This document shows positions 8,799 to 17,510 of a DNA stretch of 24,005 bases, one piece after another. The notes beneath the pieces are model-generated. The model was given only the letters and a program-made list of their open reading frames with translations. It ran no database searches and had not been told where the DNA came from. A program made the position numbers and the translations under genes. Location: assembly GCA_017430675.1 (NCBI GenBank), contig JAFRMM010000188.1, positions 1 through 24,005 of the forward strand, read 5' to 3'. Every line of letters begins with the position of its first letter. The first letter of the stretch is position 1. Origin of the DNA: Prevotella sp. (GTDB lineage: Bacteria; Bacteroidota; Bacteroidia; Bacteroidales; Bacteroidaceae).

Positions 8799-8813
8799 CC
8801 TGACGACCATGGC

Positions 8814-10286
8814 ATGAGGAAGCGGGTGACCGGTCTCTGCAGGAATGCTGTGATGATCGTGGCTGCCGTTCTCTTGGCCGCCTGTACAGCAGATTCCGTC
8901 CTGAGCGAGAAGGCTCAGGATGGATTCTTTGTGTTGACCGTCCATGCCGTGAAGGGCGAAGATGAGGTGACCACCCGGGGCCTGGAACTCAGCGGGAAGA
9001 CGCTCAATGCCATCTGGACCTCCGACGACAAGGTGGCAGCCCATACCGATGACTGGAGTTCGGTCGTGGGGACGCTGACCCCATCGACCACCGGCACGGC
9101 TGCTACGGTGCTGAAGTCGGCCATGACGGTTGCCGTCGGCAATGACGCCCACCTCCATCTGCTCTTTCCCCGCAGTACCTGGGACTATACCGGACAGGAC
9201 GGTTCGCTGGCCACCCTTAGCGCCTATTACGACTACGCGCTGGCTGATGTTGTGGTGCAGCGCGCCTCAACGACGACCATTCATGCCAGTGATGCTGTGT
9301 TCAGCAACCAGCAGGCCGTTGTCAGGTTCATCCTGACAGACCAGAACGGGAGTGCCATCAATGCCTCGTCGCTGACCATTCACGATGCGTCGGGGAAACT
9401 GGTGCAGCGTGTGTCGGCAGGTACTGACCAATATGGCGACCTGACGATCAGTCCGAAGACAGCCTCCAGTGAACTCTATACTGCTTTGCGGGGCGTGAAT
9501 AATAGTGAACTCACATTGACGGCCACGGTTGGCACTGATACCTATACCTACTCAAAGAGTGGTCTGACCTTTGCCAATAGCCACTACTATGCCTGCACCG
9601 TCAAAATGCAAAGGCTCGTCGGCAACCCTCTGACATTCGAGGCCGTGAACGACAACACGCAGATTACCTTCCAGAACAATTCCGGAGGTACGGTGGAGTT
9701 TCGGCGGAATGACGGCGAATGGCGTACTTATACGACGGCACTCACCCTTGATGCCGGCGACAAGGTCAGTTTCCGTGGCAATAATGCCAGTTATTTCCCG
9801 GATAGTGATGCCTCCCACTTTGAGTGTACCGACGACTGCTATGTCTATGGTAATGTCATGAGTCTGATTAGTGCAACAGATTACGATCATGTCACGGAAC
9901 TGACGGACGATCATACTTTCAGGGAACTCTTTAAGGACAATACGCATATCAGGAACCATCCGGAAAAGGAACTCCTGCTGCCAGCCACCACACTGACGGC
10001 CAACTGCTACCGCTCGATGTTTGAGGGCTGTACTGCCCTGACAAAGGCGCCGGTGCTGCCTGCGGCGGAACTCAGACAAAACTGCTACCAGTCGATGTTT
10101 GAGGGTTGTACCAACCTCATCTATATCAAATGTCTGGCTACCAGTATTAATGCTGTAGGATGTACGACCGACTGGGTGAACGGAGTGGAGAAGGATGGCA
10201 CTTTCGTGCAGGCCGCTGGTGCCGACTGGTCATCCAAGGAGGATGGCAGTGGTATCCCAGAGAACTTCACAGTGAACTCAGAATAG
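8814..10286 (+). CDS. Fimbrillin-like lipoprotein with BspA-type repeat tail
   Basis: 490 residues. The signal peptide ends in LLAAC with Cys24 lipidated. Residues ~25-267 are a paralog of the preceding gene; shared blocks include VTTRGL, WDYTGQ with a nearby YDYA, the QQAVVRFIL strand, and YGDLTISP. Residues ~272-365 form another beta module containing CTDDCYVYGNVMSL. Residues ~383-445 hold two 26-residue repeats (NCYRSMFEGCTALT and NCYQSMFEGCTNLI), matching the leucine-rich/BspA-like surface repeats of Prevotella and Bacteroides, which usually come in longer arrays. At the DNA level the repeat period is 78 bp from 10002. It is 37 bases upstream of vgrG with no promoter or terminator between. 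It is probably a surface adhesin; a T6SS role is only suggested by position. Confidence 0.7.
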   Translation: MRKRVTGLCRNAVMIVAAVLLAACTADSVLSEKAQDGFFVLTVHAVKGEDEVTTRGLELSGKTLNAIWTSDDKVAAHTDDWSSVVGTLTPSTTGTAATVLKSAMTVAVGNDAHLHLLFPRSTWDYTGQDGSLATLSAYYDYALADVVVQRASTTTIHASDAVFSNQQAVVRFILTDQNGSAINASSLTIHDASGKLVQRVSAGTDQYGDLTISPKTASSELYTALRGVNNSELTLTATVGTDTYTYSKSGLTFANSHYYACTVKMQRLVGNPLTFEAVNDNTQITFQNNSGGTVEFRRNDGEWRTYTTALTLDAGDKVSFRGNNASYFPDSDASHFECTDDCYVYGNVMSLISATDYDHVTELTDDHTFRELFKDNTHIRNHPEKELLLPATTLTANCYRSMFEGCTALTKAPVLPAAELRQNCYQSMFEGCTNLIYIKCLATSINAVGCTTDWVNGVEKDGTFVQAAGADWSSKEDGSGIPENFTVNSE

Positions 10287-10323
10287 CAAGGATAAGTGAA
10301 AACAATCAAAATTATAAACAACA

Positions 10324-13300
10324 ATGGCAAATAACGAAACTGTTTCAGTAGAAAAAGACGCGTTTTTCGTCTATAGGCTAACTTTCGGTAATACGATAAC
10401 GAATCCGAAGACGGAGTTGGACAAACTGCAACTCGAACAGAGCGTGCTCAAGAACTTTACGGATAAGAACAGTAATATCACCTATAGCATCGTGTTGCAT
10501 GGCGTGAAGGTGAATAAGAAGATCTATCAGCCCTGTGAGATTGAGGTGGAGTTGGACTACATGCAGGTGACGGGGGAGAATACGAGTAAGGCACCTTCTT
10601 TCCAGGCCGTCTCATCCATGTTCTTTGAGAGACAGGTGAAGTTGGAGATCGTCCATCTGAACCGTGAGAAGGATACTACGAAAACGACAGAATACGGATC
10701 TTCCTATACCGTAGCCGAGAACTGCTACGTCTATGAGTTGAACCCCTTGCTGAAGAGAGATACCAACGGTACGAAGATGTTTGTGAAGTTGAACATCTTC
10801 AGCATGGATAAGTTGATGACGCTGAACAAGTATAGTAAGGCCTACGTCGCACGCAAACTCGGCTCGGGGATCCTGGAGATGGAAAGAGACACGTTTGGAA
10901 AGCAGGCCAACGACCAAGATCCTTTGATCCAGACGGACATCACCGGCATACAGTTCCTGAGATATCCAGAATCGTTCACTGCCAAGGACAAAGATGGCAA
11001 AGATCAGACCTACAATATCCAGTCAGAATTTATCCATCCCTATCTGGTGCAGTACAACGAGTCGTTCTACGACCTCCTCGTTCGTACCGCCAACCGTTGC
11101 GGTGAGTTCCTCTTCTTTGAAGACGGCAAACTGACGCTTGGTCTTCCTCTTGTCCAAGATATTGTTAGTTCTAAGAAGTCCCCTCTCAAAATTACGTATT
11201 ATGAGTCGGTGACCAAACAGGACATCTCCGACGGGCCGTTTAAGGTGCAGGAATATTTCCGCGACAGTGTGAAAGACAATAATGGTGAGATGTCAGAGAT
11301 GAATTTCACGCCCATCGAGAAGGGGAGCGACGGCTATCCCAAGGACGCATTCCCGGAAAAGCCCGCCTATAATGCCGAAGTGGCCAACGATGACTATATC
11401 TTCCCGGTCTTCAAGGATAAGTTCTCGTCTCTTGCCCGTGAGTTGTACTACGACGGCACTGGCGATCAGGTCGCCATCGCAAAGATAATGCAAGTTCTGA
11501 AAAGTGCGCTGGCTGATAAGACCGAAGGTGATCCGACGGCAAAAAGTGCAGGAACGGCACTGGCCATTGCAGCGGGGGTGGCCCCTGCGGTGGCCGAGGC
11601 CTTCAATGCCATTTTCGGCAAATTGGGGGCAAACGGTAAGAATACGGAGAAGACAGCAACATACGTTGAGAGTCTGAAGGACCTTGTAGAGCAGGCCAGT
11701 GCGGATAGTGCCGTGCAGTTTGCCACCTTAGACCCCGCTGGCTGGACCAAGATTGACTATTTCCGTGATATCCACAGCCACCAGGCCGCCCAGCAGCGAC
11801 AGATCATCTGCATCAACATGGGTACGGCTTATGCTCCGGTGAAGTTGGGACAGCCCATTCAGGTGGAAGGACTTGACAATACCACGTATGTCGTTATCCA
11901 GATCCAGCAACTGTCGGAAGAGGCGTGGAGCCGTGACTACGACACCTACGGTAGTACGGCTACTGACAAGTTCAGTGGTAAACGCTCACAGAAGATCTAT
12001 GCCATCCCAGCATATAAGAATAGTGATAGTGACACCGTGAATCATTTCATACCGCCGGTACATCCGGTGCCCATCATCCGCCATTCCGGTCCGCAGACGG
12101 CTTTCGTCTGTGACAATGCCGACCCGAAATTCCAGGGCCGTGTGCGTATCGCCTTCCCCTGGCAGTCGATAGGGCAGTTGGAGCGCCAGCAGTTGGCACA
12201 AGCCGAACAGGAGTTAAAAGAGGCAAAGAAAAAGGAAGAAGAAACGGAAAAGAAAGTCGAGGAACTGAAGGGTCAGGCCAAGGAGTACAGTAGATATCTC
12301 GATGAGGTGAAGGCCTTCCTCAAGATGTCGGCTGAGGAGCGGAAAGCGTATCTGAATGATTGTAAGGACAAGCGTAAGGCTCTGGCTGAGGAATTGTCTG
12401 AACATCAGAAGAAGAAAGCGGAATACGAAAAAACGCGTGACGAATCGGCAGCAAAGATTGATGAGGAGAAGAATGCCAAGGAAAAACGTAAAAAAGAAGC
12501 AGAACAGGTGCTCACGGAAATGGCCATCAATGAAGAGGATGCCGAGATCGCCAGGATACAGGAGGAAATCGACATGATCGACAAGAAGACGACGTTCTGT
12601 GAAAATGCGGAGAAAAACGAGACGGAACAGAAAAAAGACAGTAGTTATACCATCGACAAAAATAATACTGTCAAGGATCTGACCGAGAAGTACGAGCAGG
12701 CGACCAAGGGCTTGGTCATTATCGAAAAGGAAAAGACCGAGGAGGAGAAAGCCATGGAGGACCTGAAGAAGGCCGCGGATGCAGCCAGGGCGGCTCTCCA
12801 GAAGGACATCGCCGGCAATGCCACACCTTGGATCCGCATCGCCACGCCCATGGCTACCGATGGTGGCGGCTTCTATTACAAACCGCGCGTTGGCGACGAG
12901 GTGCTCGTGAACTTCGACAACGACAATGTTGAGCGGCCATACGTCGTAGGCACCCTCTATTCCAAGAACACGCTGCAGCCGGCAGAAGGCTTGGACCGCT
13001 ATCTGGCACCGAAGATACAACAGGGTGATGGTCTCAGTATGTCGCTCATGTCGCCCAACGGTCATCACATCACCTTTACCGATCCAGGCGACGGCATGAA
13101 GTTCATTGCCAACTTGAATCCTGGCACCGGATTCCTCTATTCCGTACTCCCGGGTTTTCTCGCAAATGCCATACCCGACGTGCCGGAGGCCAAGGACCTC
13201 ACTGGTGGCATCCATATTGGCGACCGCTATGGCCTCTATGAGATCCAACTCAGTTCGCACGCCCGTGAGGTCAGCATCTCGTCGGCGCTTGGAAAAATCA

Positions 13301-14724
13301 AACTTAATGCCTTCACGGGCATCTCTATCAATGCCCCCAACGGCGATATCAGTATCACGGGTCAGAACGTGACTATCTCGGCAGGCAACAAACTCAGCAT
13401 CACGTCGGGTAATAACATTCTGCCGCCGGGTATCGGAGACCCCGACTTCGAGTGGAAAAAGATTACTGAGAGGGAAAAATGGCAGGATTACGTTAAGATA
13501 CCTTTCAGAGCCCTCGGCAAGGGATTGCATTACCTGGGTCACAGTGCCATCCTGCCTGGCGCTATGGCAGGAGCAGTGGTGGGTGCCCAGAAATTGCCCC
13601 TGGCCGACCTCTCATTCTTCCGCTGTATGCTGCAGACATTCATGAGGCCTATCGACGGTACCATGCTCATCAAGTCGAAAAAATACATGATGCTTGAAGC
13701 CGGCAACGGAACGGCAATGGTTAATCCTGGCCGGTACAAGGAAACTAAGGAAAGAACGAAGAGGCAGGCTGGAGTCTATTATAATACCCTGCTCATCAAT
13801 GCCGTTTCCAGTGTCAATACCAAGATTGACAACTACTTCGCCACCTATAATGATTTGTGGAAGAAGGCAGCGGAAAGTAAACAGACTTATCAGTTCAGAG
13901 TAACAGAGGCACTTGTTAATGCCAATGACCCTAACATTCTTAATACGGCGTGGGGTAAGGCGACCAATGAGGAGTGGGGAGATATGTATGAGACGTATGA
14001 TGGTCTTTTTGAGGGTAAAATAAAACCAATACCCAATATTACCAGGGGAAGAGCAATAGTAAGGCGTCGCAACCTGGTTAGGCTTGCCGTGGGATATGGC
14101 GAGGCTGTCTTTAATCTTCATAAGCACATCAAGAAATTTGAGCATCTCTTCGATGTGACAGCACAAGGTACCAATATTGATGATTGTCTGAAAGCAGCAT
14201 TTGATAAGGCAAAAGCAGACGTTACAGGCTACTTGGATGGCTTGAACGATGCCAATATCCTCGGCACAGAGACGGATGAGGAATTTAAGAAGAAGATGAA
14301 ACTCCTGAAACGTAAGACTGTGGCCCATTTCCTGCTCGAGGTATCCAAGACGGAGGCCAACAAGGAATACGACTTTATCAACATCGGCTATGATGAGAGC
14401 GATATTAAGGAAAGCAACCTGAAGCAGGACTACTACTGGAAGCGCTTTATGCGGGGTGCTGCACGGGGAACTCAAAACAATATCCTCGCATCTGCCTACG
14501 AGTCCTTCATGGGCGAATGGAAGAAGCAGTTCGATGCCGACAAGTGGAAACTGGACGTCTGGGATGCCAGTCAGGCAGGACAACTGTTGATATCCGACAA
14601 TGCCGACGCCACCGTACACATCAATAGTGGCGGTGATCAGCCGCAACTGGAACAGGAGAAGGATGCCAACTATGGCAACGAGAAGCGTCTGTGGAAACTT
14701 GTGCTGGGTTTTAATAATATATAA
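10324..14724 (+). CDS. tssI: Giant T6SS spike protein VgrG/TssI with helical insertions and C-terminal extension
   Basis: 1466 residues, about twice the usual VgrG length. The N-terminal part (~1-480) is gp27-like, including FIHPYLVQYNESFYDLLVRT. The gp5-type OB-fold is split: GRVRIAFPWQ at 605-614 and TPWIRIATPMATDGG from 834, continuing PRVGDEVLVNFDNDNVERPY. Between them lie about 200 Lys/Glu-rich residues predicted to form a coiled coil. Beta-needle repeats follow at ~965-1032 (ISITGQNVTISAGNKL). The rest (~1033-1466) is mainly helical. It is bracketed by beta rungs KSKKYMMLEAGNGT and GQLLISDNADATVHIN, and has a Gly/Ala-rich hydrophobic stretch near 1068-1085. VgrG trimers tip the Hcp tube and carry effectors. 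The helical part may be cargo or a docking domain; I saw no recognisable toxin motif. It lies in the same operon as the needle protein 12 bases downstream. Confidence 0.88.
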   Translation: MANNETVSVEKDAFFVYRLTFGNTITNPKTELDKLQLEQSVLKNFTDKNSNITYSIVLHGVKVNKKIYQPCEIEVELDYMQVTGENTSKAPSFQAVSSMFFERQVKLEIVHLNREKDTTKTTEYGSSYTVAENCYVYELNPLLKRDTNGTKMFVKLNIFSMDKLMTLNKYSKAYVARKLGSGILEMERDTFGKQANDQDPLIQTDITGIQFLRYPESFTAKDKDGKDQTYNIQSEFIHPYLVQYNESFYDLLVRTANRCGEFLFFEDGKLTLGLPLVQDIVSSKKSPLKITYYESVTKQDISDGPFKVQEYFRDSVKDNNGEMSEMNFTPIEKGSDGYPKDAFPEKPAYNAEVANDDYIFPVFKDKFSSLARELYYDGTGDQVAIAKIMQVLKSALADKTEGDPTAKSAGTALAIAAGVAPAVAEAFNAIFGKLGANGKNTEKTATYVESLKDLVEQASADSAVQFATLDPAGWTKIDYFRDIHSHQAAQQRQIICINMGTAYAPVKLGQPIQVEGLDNTTYVVIQIQQLSEEAWSRDYDTYGSTATDKFSGKRSQKIYAIPAYKNSDSDTVNHFIPPVHPVPIIRHSGPQTAFVCDNADPKFQGRVRIAFPWQSIGQLERQQLAQAEQELKEAKKKEEETEKKVEELKGQAKEYSRYLDEVKAFLKMSAEERKAYLNDCKDKRKALAEELSEHQKKKAEYEKTRDESAAKIDEEKNAKEKRKKEAEQVLTEMAINEEDAEIARIQEEIDMIDKKTTFCENAEKNETEQKKDSSYTIDKNNTVKDLTEKYEQATKGLVIIEKEKTEEEKAMEDLKKAADAARAALQKDIAGNATPWIRIATPMATDGGGFYYKPRVGDEVLVNFDNDNVERPYVVGTLYSKNTLQPAEGLDRYLAPKIQQGDGLSMSLMSPNGHHITFTDPGDGMKFIANLNPGTGFLYSVLPGFLANAIPDVPEAKDLTGGIHIGDRYGLYEIQLSSHAREVSISSALGKIKLNAFTGISINAPNGDISITGQNVTISAGNKLSITSGNNILPPGIGDPDFEWKKITEREKWQDYVKIPFRALGKGLHYLGHSAILPGAMAGAVVGAQKLPLADLSFFRCMLQTFMRPIDGTMLIKSKKYMMLEAGNGTAMVNPGRYKETKERTKRQAGVYYNTLLINAVSSVNTKIDNYFATYNDLWKKAAESKQTYQFRVTEALVNANDPNILNTAWGKATNEEWGDMYETYDGLFEGKIKPIPNITRGRAIVRRRNLVRLAVGYGEAVFNLHKHIKKFEHLFDVTAQGTNIDDCLKAAFDKAKADVTGYLDGLNDANILGTETDEEFKKKMKLLKRKTVAHFLLEVSKTEANKEYDFINIGYDESDIKESNLKQDYYWKRFMRGAARGTQNNILASAYESFMGEWKKQFDADKWKLDVWDASQAGQLLISDNADATVHINSGGDQPQLEQEKDANYGNEKRLWKLVLGFNNI

Positions 14725-14736
14725 GGTATTACGCGT

Positions 14737-16722
14737 ATGGACTATATATTCAAAGAATGGGAAAAGAAACTGTCCGACTTTGAGGGCAGCGTGGAGAAAG
14801 ACCTGTCAGAGATCCGGAAATGCAAGGCCGAGATACGGCGGATATCCGATGATCTCAACAACAGCCTTGTGAAAGGACGCTATCTGCGGGATAACCAGCG
14901 GTTCATCATCTCCGCCCCCGAGATTATCATCGGCAACGTCGATAACAATGGCATGCTGCTCGATGGCGGATCCACCATTGTCCTGAGGGGTACAAAGTTG
15001 GGACTGCAGGCCGCCACCGATGGCGGACAGGTGGAACTGCGGGCACCGAGCATCCGTGAGATCGCCGAAGACCCGGGCAGCGACGGACAGGAGCATGTCG
15101 TGAGCGATGTCTCCGAGGTGGTCAGCCAGGCACGCAGTGTGGTCATCCATAGCAGTGACGCACAGAGTGTCTTTTCGGCACCTGCCGTTTCTGGCAGTGG
15201 CATTAGTCTGCAAACCGACCGGCAGATTGACATTGAGGCTGTCCAGACGGCTGAGAGCCGCGAGACCCGTCTCACGGAGCAGATCAGCGGACTGGAAAAG
15301 CAGAAGAGCAATTTGAAGGATCTGGCCTCCTCCCACAAGGAGTCGTTCAAGAGCATGAAGGAGGAAATGGAGAAACTGCTTGACAAGAAGGATAAGTTGG
15401 TGTCCGACGAGGACAACATCCTGTCAACCTATAGCGATATTTCCTCGCTGAACCAGCAGATTGACGAGGCCGCCATGGCGCTGTCGGAAGAGACGGCCAG
15501 TTATGCCGAGGTGCTCTCATTGCTGGCGGAGACCAACCGCCAACTGAAGTGCCTGAAGGACGAGAAAGGCAAGATCAAGAAGGGCGATGACTTTAAGAAG
15601 AACACGACGGGAGCCGCCGTGAACATCGTCGGCGAGAACATCAGCCTGATCTCCGCCGACGGCGAAGGCAACCTGCGCGACAATGAAGGCTCGGGCATTG
15701 CCATTATGGGTAACTCCGTCAGCGTGGCTTCCATCGAGTCCGACGGTAAACTGAAGGAGAAGGGAGTGGTGAGCATCAAGGCGTGTACCATTGATGTGGC
15801 TACTGCCGGAGAGACTGACCAGAAATACGAGAAAGACGGCACACTGACGACGGCTACCTACACGTCAGAGGGCGACTTTAAACTGACCTCGAAGAACATC
15901 ACCATCGAGGGTATTGATTACGAGGTGAAGGATAAGAAACTAAAGGAGAAACAACTCACGGCTGACAGCAAGATCAAACTCCGTGCCAAGACCATCGAGG
16001 TGAGCACCGAAGCCTCGGCCAACGTCGAAGTCGATGACCAGGGTAAACTCACCAAGGCCAACTATACCGCCGAGGGCGATCTCATCGTGCGCTCGAAGAC
16101 CGTCACCGTGGAGACCACCGATACCGACCTGGAGAATGGCGAGGCCAAGGAGAAGGCTCTCACCAAGGACGGCAAGGTGACCATACGGGCCGAGAAGATG
16201 AACCTCTCTGCCACCGATACCGAGGGGAAGGCCACGGGTAGCATCGGCATCAATGCCAAGGACGTCAGTGTGAAGTCGATGGACGTGGAAAAGGAAAAGC
16301 GTACCGACGACAAACTTGCCGCTGGCAGTACGATGGTGATTGTCTCGGAGAAGATGTTTGTCGGTGCCAAGTCGAAGGATGTCAAGAGCAAGAAGATGCA
16401 GGCCGTCTCCGAGGAGATGGGGCTCTTCGCCGACAAGACCTTCGAGGCCCAGCAGGGCGACGGCAAGGCTGTAGTACAACTCGACGGCGGTAACGCCTCC
16501 GTCGGCGGCAGCAAGAGCCAGATCTACGGCGACACGGCCATCAACGGCAAGACGGAGGTGAAGGGCGACCTCAAAGCCCCGAAAGGACAGTTCGACAACC
16601 TGGAGGCCAAGACATCTTTCAAGTCGCAGAATATCAGCGACGGTATCGCCGTGCCCGGCGCAGCCGCTGGCGGCAGCCTGAGTGCCAAGTTGAAGACCGA
16701 GGATGCCCCGAAATCAGAGTAA
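14737..16722 (+). CDS. T6SS-associated beta-needle protein with coiled-coil insertion
   Basis: 661 residues, not recognised as a named family. After an N-terminal helix (~1-45) come short beta-rung repeats (QRFIISAPEIIIGNVDNNGM, VELRAPSI, ISLQTDRQIDIEA) to about residue 172. Residues ~173-282 are a charged coiled coil. From ~290 to 640 the rungs resume, with a longer repeat of acidic turn plus strands (YTSEGDFKLTSKNITIEG, YTAEGDLIVRSKTVTVET, GKVTIRAEKMNLSATD). The end has QIYGDTAINGKTEVKGDL, as in phage spike proteins. This looks like a trimeric beta-prism needle of the gp5-C/VgrG type. It is in the same reading frame as vgrG and separated by one stop codon and 12 bases. It probably extends the spike or forms its tip, since no PAAR protein is visible. 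It has no signal peptide. Role inferred. Confidence 0.6.
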   Translation: MDYIFKEWEKKLSDFEGSVEKDLSEIRKCKAEIRRISDDLNNSLVKGRYLRDNQRFIISAPEIIIGNVDNNGMLLDGGSTIVLRGTKLGLQAATDGGQVELRAPSIREIAEDPGSDGQEHVVSDVSEVVSQARSVVIHSSDAQSVFSAPAVSGSGISLQTDRQIDIEAVQTAESRETRLTEQISGLEKQKSNLKDLASSHKESFKSMKEEMEKLLDKKDKLVSDEDNILSTYSDISSLNQQIDEAAMALSEETASYAEVLSLLAETNRQLKCLKDEKGKIKKGDDFKKNTTGAAVNIVGENISLISADGEGNLRDNEGSGIAIMGNSVSVASIESDGKLKEKGVVSIKACTIDVATAGETDQKYEKDGTLTTATYTSEGDFKLTSKNITIEGIDYEVKDKKLKEKQLTADSKIKLRAKTIEVSTEASANVEVDDQGKLTKANYTAEGDLIVRSKTVTVETTDTDLENGEAKEKALTKDGKVTIRAEKMNLSATDTEGKATGSIGINAKDVSVKSMDVEKEKRTDDKLAAGSTMVIVSEKMFVGAKSKDVKSKKMQAVSEEMGLFADKTFEAQQGDGKAVVQLDGGNASVGGSKSQIYGDTAINGKTEVKGDLKAPKGQFDNLEAKTSFKSQNISDGIAVPGAAAGGSLSAKLKTEDAPKSE

Positions 16723-16746
16723 TCATTTTAGAAACGGATAATATTT

Positions 16747-17496
16747 ATGAAACCAATTATTGTAGCCCAGATTTCCGGTGTACAGGAGAAGTTCGAAGCC
16801 TATCTCATGTTGCTCCGGTACAAGTATATGAACCTTTGTGTCAAGGCAGAGGTAGGGGCACTGATGCCCGTCACCGTCACCGATTTCTCTGGCAGTTATG
16901 ACCTGGAGGAAGTGGCCAGCGTGGGTCTGCCCGATGAGTTTCACTTTGTAGTCTATCCTAAGGACCCAGACCAACTACAAGCCATTATCAAGGGTATCTT
17001 CGATGCCCATCCTGAGTTTAAACTGGATATCAAGACCGGTGAGGTAGAGTATTCAGACGGTAGTGACGACAAGACGGAATTTGAGGGAATCGAGAGTATT
17101 CTGGCCGACAAGAACAGCACGGGTGACGATGACCCGAAGAGCCGCTATCTGCTCTACACCATGCCCGAGGTTGATAAGGATCGACGCGACTTGCTGAACA
17201 CCACGGCCAAAAGCCTGCACAAGCAGTGCGTTGCTGAAATAGACGTGCTCTATGCCAGACAGTCACCCCAACTTGTCAACATGCTGTCGGATGCCCCGGC
17301 TGAGGAAGTTGATGAAGCAAAAGAGGCGCTCAAGAATGTTTACGAGGATTACAAGAAGACCGCTGATGATTTGCTGAAGGCTAAACTCGACGAGATTGAA
17401 GATGGCTACCAACACTATCTCATAGGACGTGAAAGCGAGGCTGAGGCTAACAAGGATTATGGACAAAGCCTCAATCTCAACAAGATGGAAGAATAA
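16747..17496 (+). CDS. Ribosome recycling factor (RRF)-like protein in the T6SS spike operon
   Basis: 249 residues with no annotated family I can name with certainty. By eye it aligns with RRF along its length. [20 protein letters not shown] (52-71) lines up with the E. coli RRF domain II stretch [32 protein letters not shown] (139-150) lines up with the hinge PLPPLTEERRKDL, and residues 151-219 with the C-terminal helices. About 35 acidic residues (~96-132) are inserted before the hinge and ~30 are added at the C-terminus. The conserved RRF arginines in the NVRRDAND helix are not kept (here EIDVLYAR), so ribosome binding is doubtful. It lies 24 bases after the needle gene and 14 before guaA. 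It may be a repurposed RRF fold acting as adaptor, chaperone or effector; the function is unknown. Confidence 0.5.
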   Translation: MKPIIVAQISGVQEKFEAYLMLLRYKYMNLCVKAEVGALMPVTVTDFSGSYDLEEVASVGLPDEFHFVVYPKDPDQLQAIIKGIFDAHPEFKLDIKTGEVEYSDGSDDKTEFEGIESILADKNSTGDDDPKSRYLLYTMPEVDKDRRDLLNTTAKSLHKQCVAEIDVLYARQSPQLVNMLSDAPAEEVDEAKEALKNVYEDYKKTADDLLKAKLDEIEDGYQHYLIGRESEAEANKDYGQSLNLNKMEE

Positions 17497-17510
17497 AAAA
17501 GAATAGCAGA

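Noticed and set aside
12214..13542. A 442-codon open frame on the minus strand
   Set aside because: It lies wholly inside vgrG opposite its Lys/Glu-rich coiled coil, giving Phe/Leu-rich nonsense; it is a codon-bias shadow.
10324..17496. A PAAR tip protein or classical effector-immunity pair in the spike operon
   Set aside because: No PAAR-motif protein and no recognisable nuclease, lipase, amidase or pore-forming motif was found; the downstream gene resembles RRF and has no immunity-like signal peptide.
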